From Actinoplanes palleronii (GTDB taxonomy: Bacteria; Actinomycetota; Actinomycetes; Mycobacteriales; Micromonosporaceae): a stretch of DNA of 64,000 nucleotides. Position 1 is the first letter of the stretch. Every line of letters starts with the position of its first letter. The stretch covers positions 124,001 through 188,000 of the forward strand of contig NZ_BOMS01000057.1 of NCBI RefSeq assembly GCF_016862315.1, in the 5' to 3' direction. Below the pieces are notes generated by a model. It made no database searches. It was not told the origin of the DNA and was given only the letters and a program-made list of their open reading frames with translations. Below are positions 8,252 through 16,330 of the stretch, piece after piece. A program made the position numbers and the translations under genes.

Positions 8252-9289
8252 ATGAAAGGGCTGGTGTACGGCGGAGGCGGCGAGCGGTCCTGGGCCGAGG
8301 TCCCGGACGTCGTGATCCGCGACCCGCGCGACGCGGTGATCCGGATCGACGCGGTGACCATCTGCGGGACGGACCTGCACATCCTGGCCGGGCACGTGCC
8401 CGAGGTGACGCCGGGCCGGATCCTGGGGCACGAGGCGGTCGGCACGGTCGTCGAGACCGGCGCCGCGGTGTCCGGGCTGAGCGCCGGTGACCGGGTGCTG
8501 GCGTCCTGCATCTCGGCGTGCGGCACCTGCCGCTTCTGCCGGGAGGGCCGGTACGGTCAGTGCCGCGGTGGCGGCGGCTGGCGGCTCGGCCACGACCTCG
8601 ACGGGGTGCAGGCGGAGTTCGCCCGGATCCCGTTCGCCGACCTGTCCACCCACCGGCTGCCCCGGCCGGTGACCGACGAGGCGGCGCTGATGCTGGCCGA
8701 CATCCTGCCGACCGCGTACGAGGTCGGCGTGCTCAACGGCGGGGTCCGCCCGGGCGACACCGTGGTCGTGGTCGGCGCCGGGCCGATCGGGCTGGCCGCG
8801 ATCCTCACCGCCAAGCTGTTCTCCCCGGCGCACATCGTGGCGATCGACAAGGCGGAGAGCCGGCTGCAGGCGGCGAAGAACCTGGGCGCGGACGTCACAC
8901 TGACGCCGGAGCAGGTGCCGCTCGGCTCGATCCGGGCACTCACCGGTGGCCTCGGCGCCGATGTGGTGATGGAGGCGGTGGGCCTGCCGGAGACCTTCGA
9001 GATGTGCCAGACGCTGGTGCGGCCCGGTGGCCGGATCGCCAACATCGGCGTGCACGGCAAGCCCGCCACGCTGCACCTGGAGCACCTGTGGACCAGCGAC
9101 GTCACGATCACGACCGGGCTGGTGGACACGTCCTCCACGCCGCGTCTGCTGGACATGCTGGTCGGCGGCCAGCTCGATGTCTCCTCGCTGGTCACGCACC
9201 GCTTCGGCCTCGGCGAGATCATGCAGGCGTACGACGTCTTCGCGCAGCCGGCGACGACCGGGGCGCTCAAGGTCGTGCTCACCCAGTGA
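8252..9289 (+). CDS. Zinc-dependent alcohol dehydrogenase
   Basis: A 345-residue medium-chain dehydrogenase that would oxidise an alcohol or reduce an aldehyde with NAD(P). Catalytic-zinc ligands are visible as Cys38 (TICGTDLH) and the GHE motif at 59-61. Four structural-zinc cysteines lie at 90, 93, 96 and 104 (CGTCRFC and YGQC). The nucleotide-binding fold follows as VVVVGAGPIG. ATG 8252 is preceded by GAGGGAGAAAGATC. Length and motifs are typical of the complete family. The substrate is not evident. With a box at 8170 it may belong to the hypoxic set, recycling NADH as an alcohol dehydrogenase could. Confidence 0.93.
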   Translation: MKGLVYGGGGERSWAEVPDVVIRDPRDAVIRIDAVTICGTDLHILAGHVPEVTPGRILGHEAVGTVVETGAAVSGLSAGDRVLASCISACGTCRFCREGRYGQCRGGGGWRLGHDLDGVQAEFARIPFADLSTHRLPRPVTDEAALMLADILPTAYEVGVLNGGVRPGDTVVVVGAGPIGLAAILTAKLFSPAHIVAIDKAESRLQAAKNLGADVTLTPEQVPLGSIRALTGGLGADVVMEAVGLPETFEMCQTLVRPGGRIANIGVHGKPATLHLEHLWTSDVTITTGLVDTSSTPRLLDMLVGGQLDVSSLVTHRFGLGEIMQAYDVFAQPATTGALKVVLTQ

Positions 9290-9315
9290 GCGGGGCGCGG
9301 TCCGGCCCTGAGGTG

Positions 9316-9329
9316 GGGTCCAACGGCCC
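9316..9329. promoter_or_regulatory. DosR-like box (perfect match)
   Basis: GGGTCCAACGGCCC matches GGGNC-N4-GNCCC exactly and lies 54 bases before the small gene at 9384, just upstream of a second, unrelated palindrome. Confidence 0.55.
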
Positions 9330-9337
9330 TGACCGGC

Positions 9338-9357
9338 GTTAGCTGTGCGCAGCTAAC
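9338..9357. promoter_or_regulatory. Palindromic operator candidate
   Basis: GTTAGCTG and CAGCTAAC form a perfect 8-bp inverted repeat around TGCG, followed by a further GCTAA at about 9360. It lies 26 bases before the small gene at 9384. A regulator, perhaps the neighbouring XRE protein, may bind here; this is inferred only from symmetry and position. Confidence 0.5.
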
Positions 9358-9383
9358 GTGCTAATTGAGGAAGGGAGGTAACG

Positions 9384-9644
9384 ATGACCACCACGACCAC
9401 CCGGCCCGCCAAACAGACCGAGCCGGCCGTTCCCGCCGCGAAACGCCGGGAACTCCGGCGTGAGATCGGCGTCCTCGCGGTGAACGCCTACGAGCGGGGG
9501 ATCGCCGACATCGTCGCGCTCGAGAAGGACGCTGCGAAGATCACGCCCTACCCGTGGGCTAAGAACGCGCTCACCGTGAGCGCCGGGCTCATCGAGGACG
9601 TCGGCGCGGCCTACGTCCGGACGGCCCGCCAGATCCTGCGGTGA
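9384..9644 (+). CDS. Small conserved-looking helical protein
   Basis: An 86-residue protein that I do not recognise. The N-terminal 20 residues are Thr/Pro/Ala-rich and probably disordered. The rest (AKRRELRREIGVLAVNAYE onward) is predicted mostly helical, mixed in charge, with no membrane segment and no cysteine. ATG 9384 follows GAGGAAGGGAGGTAACG, one of the best ribosome sites in the window. A DosR-like box and a palindrome lie upstream, and a hairpin separates it from the convergent XRE gene. The regulatory sequence in front of it suggests a strongly controlled gene. Confidence 0.8.
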   Translation: MTTTTTRPAKQTEPAVPAAKRRELRREIGVLAVNAYERGIADIVALEKDAAKITPYPWAKNALTVSAGLIEDVGAAYVRTARQILR

Positions 9645-9657
9645 ACCATCCGGCGAC

Positions 9658-9682
9658 CGGCCCGGGGTCATGCCCCGGGCCG
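9658..9682. terminator. Bidirectional hairpin terminator
   Basis: A 10-bp perfect stem (9658-9667 with 9673-9682) with a 5-base loop lies between convergent genes and overlaps the stop codon of the XRE regulator gene. Confidence 0.7.
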
Positions 9683-10057
9683 TTCGCCGTCTCCAGTACG
9701 TCGTTCCCGGCCCCGCCGGGCGATCGTCGTCGCGGTCATCGCCGCGTAGACCTCGCCGAGCGCCTGCCGCTGCCGGGCGGTCAGGTTCGGATCGGCCGCG
9801 ATCGCGGCGAGCACCGCGGCCGGCCCCGGCGTCCGCGGCGCGGCCTGCTCGGTGAGCGCGTCGGCGGTGGTGCGCAGGGAGCCGGCGATCGCGTGCAGCA
9901 CCCGTTCGGAGGGGGCGCGCAGCCCGCGCTCGATCTGCGACAGGTACGGGTTCGAGATGCCCACCATCGACGCCAGTTGCCGCATCGACAGCTCGGCCAG
10001 TTCCCGCTGCCGCCGGATGATCTCCCCGAGGCTCACCGGGGCCTGCTGGTCGTCCAT
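9668..10057 (-). CDS. XRE-family transcriptional regulator
   Basis: A 129-residue DNA-binding protein. A Cro/CI-type helix-turn-helix occupies residues 10-65 (LGEIIRRQRELAELSMRQLA, then GISNPYLSQIERGLRAPSERV). The C-terminal half is Ala-rich with a short helical domain (LTARQRQALGEVYAAM). It resembles the actinobacterial group that includes mycobacterial Rv0474 (from memory). ATG 10057 has only a weak ribosome site. It is convergent with the small gene at 9384 and could act on the palindrome at 9338; this is a hypothesis. Confidence 0.88.
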   Translation of the reverse strand: MDDQQAPVSLGEIIRRQRELAELSMRQLASMVGISNPYLSQIERGLRAPSERVLHAIAGSLRTTADALTEQAAPRTPGPAAVLAAIAADPNLTARQRQALGEVYAAMTATTIARRGRERRTGDGERPGA

Positions 10058-10093
10058 GATGACCGAAGCCTAACGCCGCCGCGACCGGCTCGT

Positions 10094-10627
10094 TCAGTCG
10101 CCGTCGGGCCCGCCCGAGGTGGGGGTGGAGCTGAAGTTGCCGGTCCAGGACGCTTTCGCGCCGGAGTCGCCGATCCGGTACGTGTCGTAGACGGCGGAGC
10201 CGGCGATGAGCACGGCGAGCACCACGACGACCCTGGTGATCATGGCTGATCGCGGTGCCAGGTAGGCGCGGCGCCCGGTGGTGTCCGGGCCATCCGCCGC
10301 CGCGGTGGCCTCGCGCTGCCGCCACCAGATCACCAGCGCCAGGACGGCGACCGGCAGGGCGACCCAGATGGCGGTGTCGCCGAGTTCGGTGTGATCGCGC
10401 AGCAGCGGGGTCTCGCCGACCCGGTGTTCCAGCCACTCACCGGCGCTCGTTGTCACCGGCACCAGGGCGACGACCAGCACGGACAGGATCGCGTTCGGCC
10501 CGGCCAGGCGGTGGCGGGCCGACGGCCAGACCGCGGTCAGCACGAGCAGGAGGGCGGCGAGGGGGAGCAGTACCACGATGGCGTGGACGAGCAGGATGTG
10601 TGCCGGCAGTCCGTTGAGGGTGCCCAT
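10094..10627 (-). CDS. DUF2231 membrane protein
   Basis: A 177-residue integral membrane protein of the DUF2231 type, recognised by the opening GLPAHILLVHAIVVLLPLAA and a core of four hydrophobic segments (about residues 12-35, 45-65, 85-105, 130-150). Conserved histidines in the first segment and near HTELGDTA could bind a metal or haem, but no function is established. The C-terminal tail is extracytoplasmic and Ser/Gly-rich. ATG 10627 follows GGAAGGAATTCG; an upstream in-frame start at 10702 lacks such a site. It is divergent from the response regulator gene at 10800. Confidence 0.85.
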   Translation of the reverse strand: MGTLNGLPAHILLVHAIVVLLPLAALLLVLTAVWPSARHRLAGPNAILSVLVVALVPVTTSAGEWLEHRVGETPLLRDHTELGDTAIWVALPVAVLALVIWWRQREATAAADGPDTTGRRAYLAPRSAMITRVVVVLAVLIAGSAVYDTYRIGDSGAKASWTGNFSSTPTSGGPDGD

Positions 10628-10799
10628 CGAATTCCTTCCGGTAACGGTGGAGGAGCCGGCACCGCACCGGGTGGTGACACGAGCCGACTGTGACGCAGGC
10701 AAAGGCTAGAGACCGAATCTTCACGTTCTCCCATTTTCGGGTGAAACGCTGGATCCGGCCCGCAGATCCGGCCCGGACCATCCCTGCGAGAGTGACGTC

Positions 10800-11477
10800 A
10801 TGACCGATGTTTCCCCGCCCGCGGCGACGCTGCTGGTCGTCGAGGACGACCGCGAGGTCGGTCCGCTGCTGGTGCGCCTGTTCCGGGGCGCCGGGTACGC
10901 CACCGATCTCGCCCCGGACGGTCAGGCCGGGCTGCATCTGGCGCTGACCCGCCGCTACGACGCGATGATCCTCGACCGCGCCCTGCCGGCCATCGAGGGT
11001 CTCGACCTGCTCGGCCGGCTGCGGCGATCCGGCATCACGGCTCCGGTGCTGGTACTCACCGCGCTCGGCACCGTGCCGGACCGGGTGGCCGGCCTGGACA
11101 GCGGCGCCGACGACTACCTCGTCAAACCGTTCGAGATCGACGAGCTGCTCGCCCGGATCCGGGTGCTGCTGCGCCGGCGGGCCGGTGCGGAGGAGCGGCT
11201 GACCGTCGGCGACGCGGAGTTCGATCTGATCTCCCGTACGGTGACCGGGCCGGGCGGCTCGGTGGTGGCGCTGTCCGGCCGGGAGAGCGATCTGCTGCGG
11301 CTGCTGGCCCGGAACCCGGCTCGGGCGTTCACCCGCGAGGAGATCGTGGCTCAGGTCTTCCCGGACACCACCGGCGTGACCCTGGCCGACACGTACGTGC
11401 ACTACCTGCGGCGCAAGCTCGGTGCCGCGGTGGTGTCCACCGTGCGCGGGGTGGGCTACCGGCTCGGGCCCGGATGA
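10800..11477 (+). CDS. OmpR/PhoB-family response regulator
   Basis: A 225-residue two-component regulator. The receiver domain covers residues 10-120 with acidic residues at 16-17 (VEDD), phospho-acceptor Asp59 (MILDRALP) and a conserved Lys in YLVKPFE. The winged-helix DNA-binding domain follows (about 135-222) and ends with TYVHYLRRKLG and VRGVGYRL, typical of the OmpR class. Its stop overlaps the ATG of the kinase gene, so the two are translationally coupled. The signal and targets are unknown; no DosR-like box is seen upstream. Confidence 0.94.
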   Translation: MTDVSPPAATLLVVEDDREVGPLLVRLFRGAGYATDLAPDGQAGLHLALTRRYDAMILDRALPAIEGLDLLGRLRRSGITAPVLVLTALGTVPDRVAGLDSGADDYLVKPFEIDELLARIRVLLRRRAGAEERLTVGDAEFDLISRTVTGPGGSVVALSGRESDLLRLLARNPARAFTREEIVAQVFPDTTGVTLADTYVHYLRRKLGAAVVSTVRGVGYRLGPG

Positions 11478-12721
11478 GGCGCCGCAGCCCGGCGGGACCG
11501 GATCCGGATCGGCTGCTGCTGACCCGGGCGCGGCGGGTCATCGCCCTGCAGACCGCCGGTGCGATCACCGTGAGCCTGCTGGTGCTCGGGGTGCTGGTCC
11601 TGGTCGTGGTGATACACAGCCAGAACGCCGCCGCCACGACCCTGTTGCGGCAGACCGCGGCGAGCGCGGACGACGTCCGGGACCCGCCGCCGGACGTGTG
11701 GGTCTTCCTGCAGAGTGCGGCCGGCGTGCTCACCGCGACCGAGGACGCGCCCCGCGGGCTTCCGGACCGGGCCGCGCTGGACCGGGTCCGCGCCGGCCGG
11801 GCGAGCGTGACCACCCGGATCGCCGGCCGCGAGGGCGGCTACCTCGCGCTGACCAGGTGGCGGGGGACCCGGGTGGTGCAGGTGGTGATGAGCCGTCATG
11901 AACAGCACGACGAGCGGGAGCGGCTGCTCGGCGCCCTCGCCGTCGGTGAACTGGTCGGCCTGCTGATCGCGCTGTGCTCGGCGGCACTGCTCGCACGCCG
12001 GGCGACGGCCCCGCTGGCCGACGCGCTGGCCCGGCAACGACGTTTCGTCGCGGACGCCAGCCACGAGCTGCGCACCCCGCTGACCCAGTTGCACACCCGG
12101 GCTCAGCTGCTGCAGCGGGATCTGCGCACCGGAGCGGACGTCGCGGAGGTCACCAGCGACGTCGACCACCTGGTCACCGGCACCCGGCACCTCGGTGAGG
12201 TCGTCGAGGATCTGCTGCTCTCCAGCCAGCTCAGCCGGCGCGACGACGCCGGCGAGCCGGTCGACCTCGGGGCCGTGGCGGCCGACGTCATCGCGAACCA
12301 GGCCGGCCGGGCCGGTGCGCAGGAGGTGGAACTGGTCCTGCGCACCGCCGCCGGGGAGCCCTCCTCGGTCGTCGGACACCGAGCCGCCCTCCGGCGGGTG
12401 CTCACCGCCCTCGTCGACAACGCGCTGAGCCACACCCCGGCCGGCGGGCACGTGAGCGTCGAACTCGGCACGTCCGGCACCGCCGTCACGGTCGTCGTCC
12501 GGGACGACGGCACCGGCTTCGACCCGGCCGACGCCGAACGGCTCTTCGCCCGCTTCGCGCGCGGCAGCCACGGCGATCACCGCCGCTTCGGCCTCGGCCT
12601 GGCGCTGGCCCGTGAGGTCGTCACCGGGCACGGCGGCACGATCGAGGCGAGCGGGCGACCGGGGCGCGGCGCGGTCTTCACCATCCGCCTGCCCGCCGCG
12701 GCCGGGCGTGACCGGTCCTGA
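11474..12721 (+). CDS. Sensor histidine kinase, partner of the OmpR-type regulator
   Basis: A 415-residue membrane kinase. TM1 is at about 28-48 and TM2 at about 155-175, enclosing a short extracytoplasmic sensor of about 105 residues without a recognisable fold. The phosphorylated His197 lies in ASHELRTPL. The catalytic domain has the N box (ALVDNALSHTP), G1 (DDGTGFD), F (FARFARG) and G2 (GLGLALA) motifs. ATG 11474 overlaps the regulator stop. It ends six bases from the convergent SGNH gene. Family and pairing are firm, the stimulus unknown. Confidence 0.94.
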   Translation: MRRRSPAGPDPDRLLLTRARRVIALQTAGAITVSLLVLGVLVLVVVIHSQNAAATTLLRQTAASADDVRDPPPDVWVFLQSAAGVLTATEDAPRGLPDRAALDRVRAGRASVTTRIAGREGGYLALTRWRGTRVVQVVMSRHEQHDERERLLGALAVGELVGLLIALCSAALLARRATAPLADALARQRRFVADASHELRTPLTQLHTRAQLLQRDLRTGADVAEVTSDVDHLVTGTRHLGEVVEDLLLSSQLSRRDDAGEPVDLGAVAADVIANQAGRAGAQEVELVLRTAAGEPSSVVGHRAALRRVLTALVDNALSHTPAGGHVSVELGTSGTAVTVVVRDDGTGFDPADAERLFARFARGSHGDHRRFGLGLALAREVVTGHGGTIEASGRPGRGAVFTIRLPAAAGRDRS

Positions 12722-12727
12722 CGGCGC

Positions 12728-13501
12728 TCAGGGCGCCACGGCCGTGCGGGCCGCGTAGAGAGCGGCCGCGATCGTGGCGTGCCCCTCGGCGTTGGGGTGG
12801 TCGCCGTCGTCGGCGAGCAGGCGGGTCGGATCGGCGGTGCCGTCCGCGCCCTTGAACGCGGTCAGCGTCGGGACGAACGTCGCCGCTCCGGCGGCCGCCG
12901 CCGCGCGCAGGGCGTCGTTGGTGTACCCGGTGATGACGGCGGCCCGTGCGGTGTCGTCGGCGCTGTAGTCCTGCTGCGCGGCGTCGCCGTCCTCGACGAC
13001 GTTCCAGTACCCGACCACCAGGACCGGGACCGACGGCCGCCGGACGGCCCGGATCCGCTCCAGGGCCGCCGCCACGTTCGTCTCGACAGTGCCGGCCGCG
13101 CGGCGGTACGCGGCGGCGTCGCCGTCCGCGTCGAACACCGCGGCGAGGTCGTTGGCCCCGATCATGATCACGATGACCGAGGCGGATCGGATGGCCGGCC
13201 GGTCGGCCGGGTCGCCGGCCTGCGCCAGGACGTCGGCCGAGACGATGCCCGGCCGGGCCAGGTTGATCGTGTGCGCGTTCCCGGCGAGACGTCGGGCGTA
13301 GAGCCCGGGGAACGGCACGCAGCCGCAGGCGGTGCCGGCGGGTACCGAGTCGCCCAGGGCCAGGACGTTCACCGCCCCGGGCCGGCCGAGCACGGCTCGA
13401 TCCCGCGCCGACGTCACCACCGGGCCCCACGAGGTGCAGCCGAACAGAGCGGTGAGGCCGAGGGCGAGCGTTCTGGCCAATGCGTACCGGCGACCGGTCA
13501 C
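12728..13501 (-). CDS. Secreted SGNH/GDSL-type hydrolase lipoprotein
   Basis: A 257-residue esterase-like protein. The N-terminal signal ends in a lipobox (LTALFGC, Cys22), so it should be anchored to the outer face of the membrane. Block I is ALGDSVPAG with nucleophile Ser52; block III is GANDLAA; the C-terminal Asp/His pair is in DGDHPNAEG. The family hydrolyses esters of lipids or sugars; the substrate is unknown. The GTG start overlaps the TGA of a small upstream frame (13498-13500), which suggests coupling. It is convergent with the kinase gene. Confidence 0.88.
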   Translation of the reverse strand: MTGRRYALARTLALGLTALFGCTSWGPVVTSARDRAVLGRPGAVNVLALGDSVPAGTACGCVPFPGLYARRLAGNAHTINLARPGIVSADVLAQAGDPADRPAIRSASVIVIMIGANDLAAVFDADGDAAAYRRAAGTVETNVAAALERIRAVRRPSVPVLVVGYWNVVEDGDAAQQDYSADDTARAAVITGYTNDALRAAAAAGAATFVPTLTAFKGADGTADPTRLLADDGDHPNAEGHATIAAALYAARTAVAP

Positions 13502-13659
13502 GATACCTCAGATACCGCGGCTGCCAGCCGGGCCGGTACTTCGGTTTCGCCCGGTGCAGCGACTCGATCTGCATCAGGTCCAGCGACAGCCCGGTCGGTG
13601 GCTTCGGACCGCGAGGGACGGCGTCCGGTGGATTGCAGGAGCAGTATGGCGACGACCAC
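13498..13659 (-). CDS. Possible small membrane peptide upstream of the SGNH gene
   Basis: A short frame starts at GTG 13659 (53 codons): VVVAILLLQSTG, then a polar acidic/basic tail. The first part is a hydrophobic helix. An AGGAGG lies 14 bases upstream of this GTG, slightly far. The frame stays open further upstream to ATG 13824, but that part has no visible ribosome site and unusual composition. The stop overlaps the GTG of the SGNH gene, the main argument that it is translated. No family is recognised. Confidence 0.35.
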   Translation of the reverse strand: MVVAILLLQSTGRRPSRSEATDRAVAGPDADRVAAPGETEVPARLAAAVSEVS

Positions 13660-13875
13660 GATGGCTAGTATCCCTCCTGTGGGATGTCCACCGCCTCGTC
13701 GGCCGCGGCCGCCCGAAGCGCACCGGCCCAGTGATGCCGAGCAGCCCGAGGGCGCAGTGCTCGGCCCAGAGCCGCCCGTCACCCGGTGACAGCGGCGCGG
13801 ATGCATTTGATGAGATCTTGTCACTGCGTTTCTGGCGGAAGATTCATAGTCCGCGGTCTCGGCGGCCGGTGTGTA

Positions 13876-15138
13876 TCAGTCCTGGACGGCGGACAGGAGT
13901 TGGTTGGACCAGCGCAGCAGGTGCAGGTAGGTCGGCCCGAGATCGTTCAGCGGGATCGGTGCGTCCGCGAGGGCCGCGATGTCGCCGTTCTCGTACGCCT
14001 GGACGGCGTGCAACAGCCGGTTGAGCGGGCTCTCGACGTCGCCGTGCAGAGCCGCCGCGACCTCGTCGGCCAGCGACATCTGCTCGGCGAGGTCGGACCG
14101 GGGAATGCCGAGCAGGTCGGCGACACCGGAGAGCAGGCCGAACAGGAAGGCCGTCTCCGGGACGACCGCGAACGCCGCTGCCAGGCGGTGGCAGAACCGG
14201 CCACGGACCAGGGCCTGGGCCAGTTGATCCTCGGATGCGCCGGTGACCTCAGTGGCAATCATGAGGGCGGCCCACTGGCGGATGCGGGCGATCCCCAACA
14301 GCACCACGGCCTGCGGCACCGACGACAGCCGGTGTGGCAGCCCGGCCGCGGCGCTGTTGCTGGCACGCAGCACGCGCATCGCCAATGCCGGGTCGGTGCA
14401 GATGAGCTCGCAGACCCGGTCCATGTCCGCCTCGGCGGCATACATCAGCGCCAGCAGCTCCAGCCTGTGCAGCTTCGTGGCCGACAGAGTGGAGGTGGTC
14501 AAGATGTGCGGCCGGCTCAACGCGTACCCCTGGCGCAGTTCGCAGCGGTACCGATCGGCCAGAGCGAGTTGCTCGTCGGTCTCGAGCCGCTCGGCGACAA
14601 GCTGGATCTGCGGATACCGGCGACAGACCTCGACGGTGTGCTCCAGCTGCGAGAGGTCGCCGTCGAGCATGTCGAGCTTCACGTAGGACGCGATCCCGAA
14701 CAATTTGTCGTGGCCCAGGCCCCACACGAAGTCGTCCAGCGCGATGCGGTAGCCGGCCTCGGCCAGGGCGGTTACTCCGGCGAGTACCTTGTCGTCGATC
14801 GTGATCGACTCCAGGACCTCCAGGACCACCTGCTCCGGCCCGAACGGCAGAGCGAGGTCGCCGACGAGGAACTCCCGGGTCATGTTGATGAAGCACAGCC
14901 GGTCGCGGACCACCTCGGGCAGGCCGAACTCGGTGAACGTGGTGACGATGACCTGACTGGTCGCGTAGGTGTTCCGTTGGGAGGCCTCCACCTCATCCAT
15001 CCGGCCGCGGAACAGCAGCTCGTAGCCGATCACGACGTCCTCGACGTCGAAGATCGGTTGCCGGGCCACGTGAACCAGTTGGGTGGCCCCCGTAGCCAGA
15101 TGGCGCGGCGCTCCGGAGCTGACAGCTGCGCCTTGCAT
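13876..15138 (-). CDS. EAL-HDOD domain signalling protein
   Basis: A 420-residue cytoplasmic protein of the YuxH-like type. Residues 20-215 resemble an EAL domain, but the signature reads YELLFRG where active c-di-GMP phosphodiesterases have EAL. Some downstream acidic positions are present (VLEVLES, ALDDFVWG, VKLDMLD). Residues 220-410 form an HDOD domain (LALMYAAEADMDRVCELI, RVLRASNSAAAGLP, VVLLGIARIRQWA). Such proteins usually bind partners or nucleotides rather than hydrolyse c-di-GMP. ATG 15138 follows CGGGAGACGAATC. A GGDEF gene elsewhere in the window (41689) shows that c-di-GMP signalling exists in this organism. Confidence 0.88.
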   Translation of the reverse strand: MQGAAVSSGAPRHLATGATQLVHVARQPIFDVEDVVIGYELLFRGRMDEVEASQRNTYATSQVIVTTFTEFGLPEVVRDRLCFINMTREFLVGDLALPFGPEQVVLEVLESITIDDKVLAGVTALAEAGYRIALDDFVWGLGHDKLFGIASYVKLDMLDGDLSQLEHTVEVCRRYPQIQLVAERLETDEQLALADRYRCELRQGYALSRPHILTTSTLSATKLHRLELLALMYAAEADMDRVCELICTDPALAMRVLRASNSAAAGLPHRLSSVPQAVVLLGIARIRQWAALMIATEVTGASEDQLAQALVRGRFCHRLAAAFAVVPETAFLFGLLSGVADLLGIPRSDLAEQMSLADEVAAALHGDVESPLNRLLHAVQAYENGDIAALADAPIPLNDLGPTYLHLLRWSNQLLSAVQD

Positions 15139-15499
15139 GATTCGTCTCCCGCCGATGCCGGATAGGTCACGCGGCCCGCCCCTCTTCTCGCGGCTTGCCT
15201 GATCGCGACGATATCCGTCGTACGCGTGACGAACAGCCAAAACGTCCCTCAGAGCAGAACAACGGCGGGGTGCGGCGCGAGGTGCACCGCTGGGTTCCAT
15301 GCTGGGACTGCGCTCAACTGCCGGGTGAGCCGGAGTGCCGGTGACCTGCTCCGGGTGGAAGCCGACGGGCTCGACGTGATCCTGCGTCAGCTGCGGGTAC
15401 GGTGGCGCCGAGCCCGCCGATGAGCTGCTCGGACGGCGTTCCGAAACGCCGGATGTCGGGTCAGCCCGCCAGGTCCACCAGAGGATCGGAGTCAGTGCT
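15139..15499. other. Intergenic region without a recognised gene
   Basis: These 361 bases lie downstream of the devR-like gene and upstream of the EAL-HDOD gene. Open frames exist on both strands but have no ribosome sites, no family resemblance and poor continuity. The EAL-HDOD promoter should lie here; no DosR-like box was found. Confidence 0.5.
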
Positions 15500-16150
15500 T
15501 CAGCGAGAGCTGTGCGGATGGTCGCCGAGCAGTCGTGTCGCCAGCACCGCGGCCTGCGTGCGGCGATCGAGCCCGAGCTTGGCCAGCAGGCTCGACACAT
15601 AGTTCTTCACGGTCTTCTCGGCCAGGAACATCCGGTTCGCGATGTCGCGGTTGGTCCGTCCTTCCGCGATGTGTTCCAGGATCCGGCGCTCCTGGACGGT
15701 CAGGCCCTCGAGCTCCCGGGGTTGTTCCACACCGTTGCGGATGCGTTCCAGCACTCGCTGAGTCACCGCCGGGTCGAGGAGCGACTGGCCGGCGGCGACC
15801 CGCTGGATGGCGTCGACCAGGTCGTTGCCACGGATTTGCTTGAGAACGTACCCCGAGGCCCCGGCCATGATCGCGGCGAACAGCGCCTCATCGTCCTCGT
15901 ACGAGGTGAGGATCAACCCCTTGATCTCCGCGTCGATGGCGCGGACGTCGCGGCAGACGTCGATGCCGCTGCCATCCGGCAGCCGGCCATCCAGCACCAT
16001 CACGTCCGGTCTCAGGGCGGGGATGCGACGGGTGGCCTCCTGCGCGGACCCCGACTCGCCGATCACCTCGATGTCACCGGTGGCGTGCAGCAGGTCGACG
16101 AGGCCCCGGCGGACCACCTCGTGGTCGTCGAGCAGAAAGACGCGGATCAT
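15500..16150 (-). CDS. devR: DevR/DosR-like LuxR-family response regulator
   Basis: A 216-residue NarL/LuxR-type regulator that aligns with mycobacterial DosR almost end to end (from memory): RVFLLDDHEVVRRGLVDLL at the start, phospho-acceptor Asp54 (MVLDGRLPDG), Thr82 (LTSYEDDEA), Lys104 (GASGYVLK), and the DNA-recognition region TNRDIANRMFLAEKTVKNYV followed by LLAKLGLDRRTQAAV. In mycobacteria this protein, phosphorylated by haem kinases under hypoxia, NO or CO, activates the dormancy regulon by binding GGGAC/GTCCC palindromes. Similar palindromes recur across this window. It is divergent from the kinase gene 180 bases away. The ribosome site before ATG 16150 is weak. Confidence 0.95.
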   Translation of the reverse strand: MIRVFLLDDHEVVRRGLVDLLHATGDIEVIGESGSAQEATRRIPALRPDVMVLDGRLPDGSGIDVCRDVRAIDAEIKGLILTSYEDDEALFAAIMAGASGYVLKQIRGNDLVDAIQRVAAGQSLLDPAVTQRVLERIRNGVEQPRELEGLTVQERRILEHIAEGRTNRDIANRMFLAEKTVKNYVSSLLAKLGLDRRTQAAVLATRLLGDHPHSSR

Positions 16151-16274
16151 CCTTACGTCCTACCGTGCCGGGTCCGGAAACCCAAGCGTATCGGTCGTCG
16201 GCAGCGCCGCGGCCCGCCGGCCAGCCGAACCGGCCTGGAGGATGGCCCGTTTCTCGCCGGTGGTCCTGCTGGCC

Positions 16275-16280
16275 TAGGAT
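16275..16280 (+). promoter_or_regulatory. -10 element of the devS-like gene
   Basis: TAGGAT fits the actinobacterial TANNNT -10 consensus and would place a transcript start near 16287, leaving a leader of about 44 bases that includes the GGGAGG ribosome site before 16331. Confidence 0.4.
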
Positions 16281-16330
16281 CAGGCCGATTCATTGAGGTC
16301 AACGCGCGGACTCGGCCGGGAGGTGCACCG

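Noticed and set aside
15512-16330. Possible long N-terminal extension of the devS-like kinase
   Set aside because: It would run antisense through devR. ATG 16331 has a ribosome site and gives the normal length of the family.
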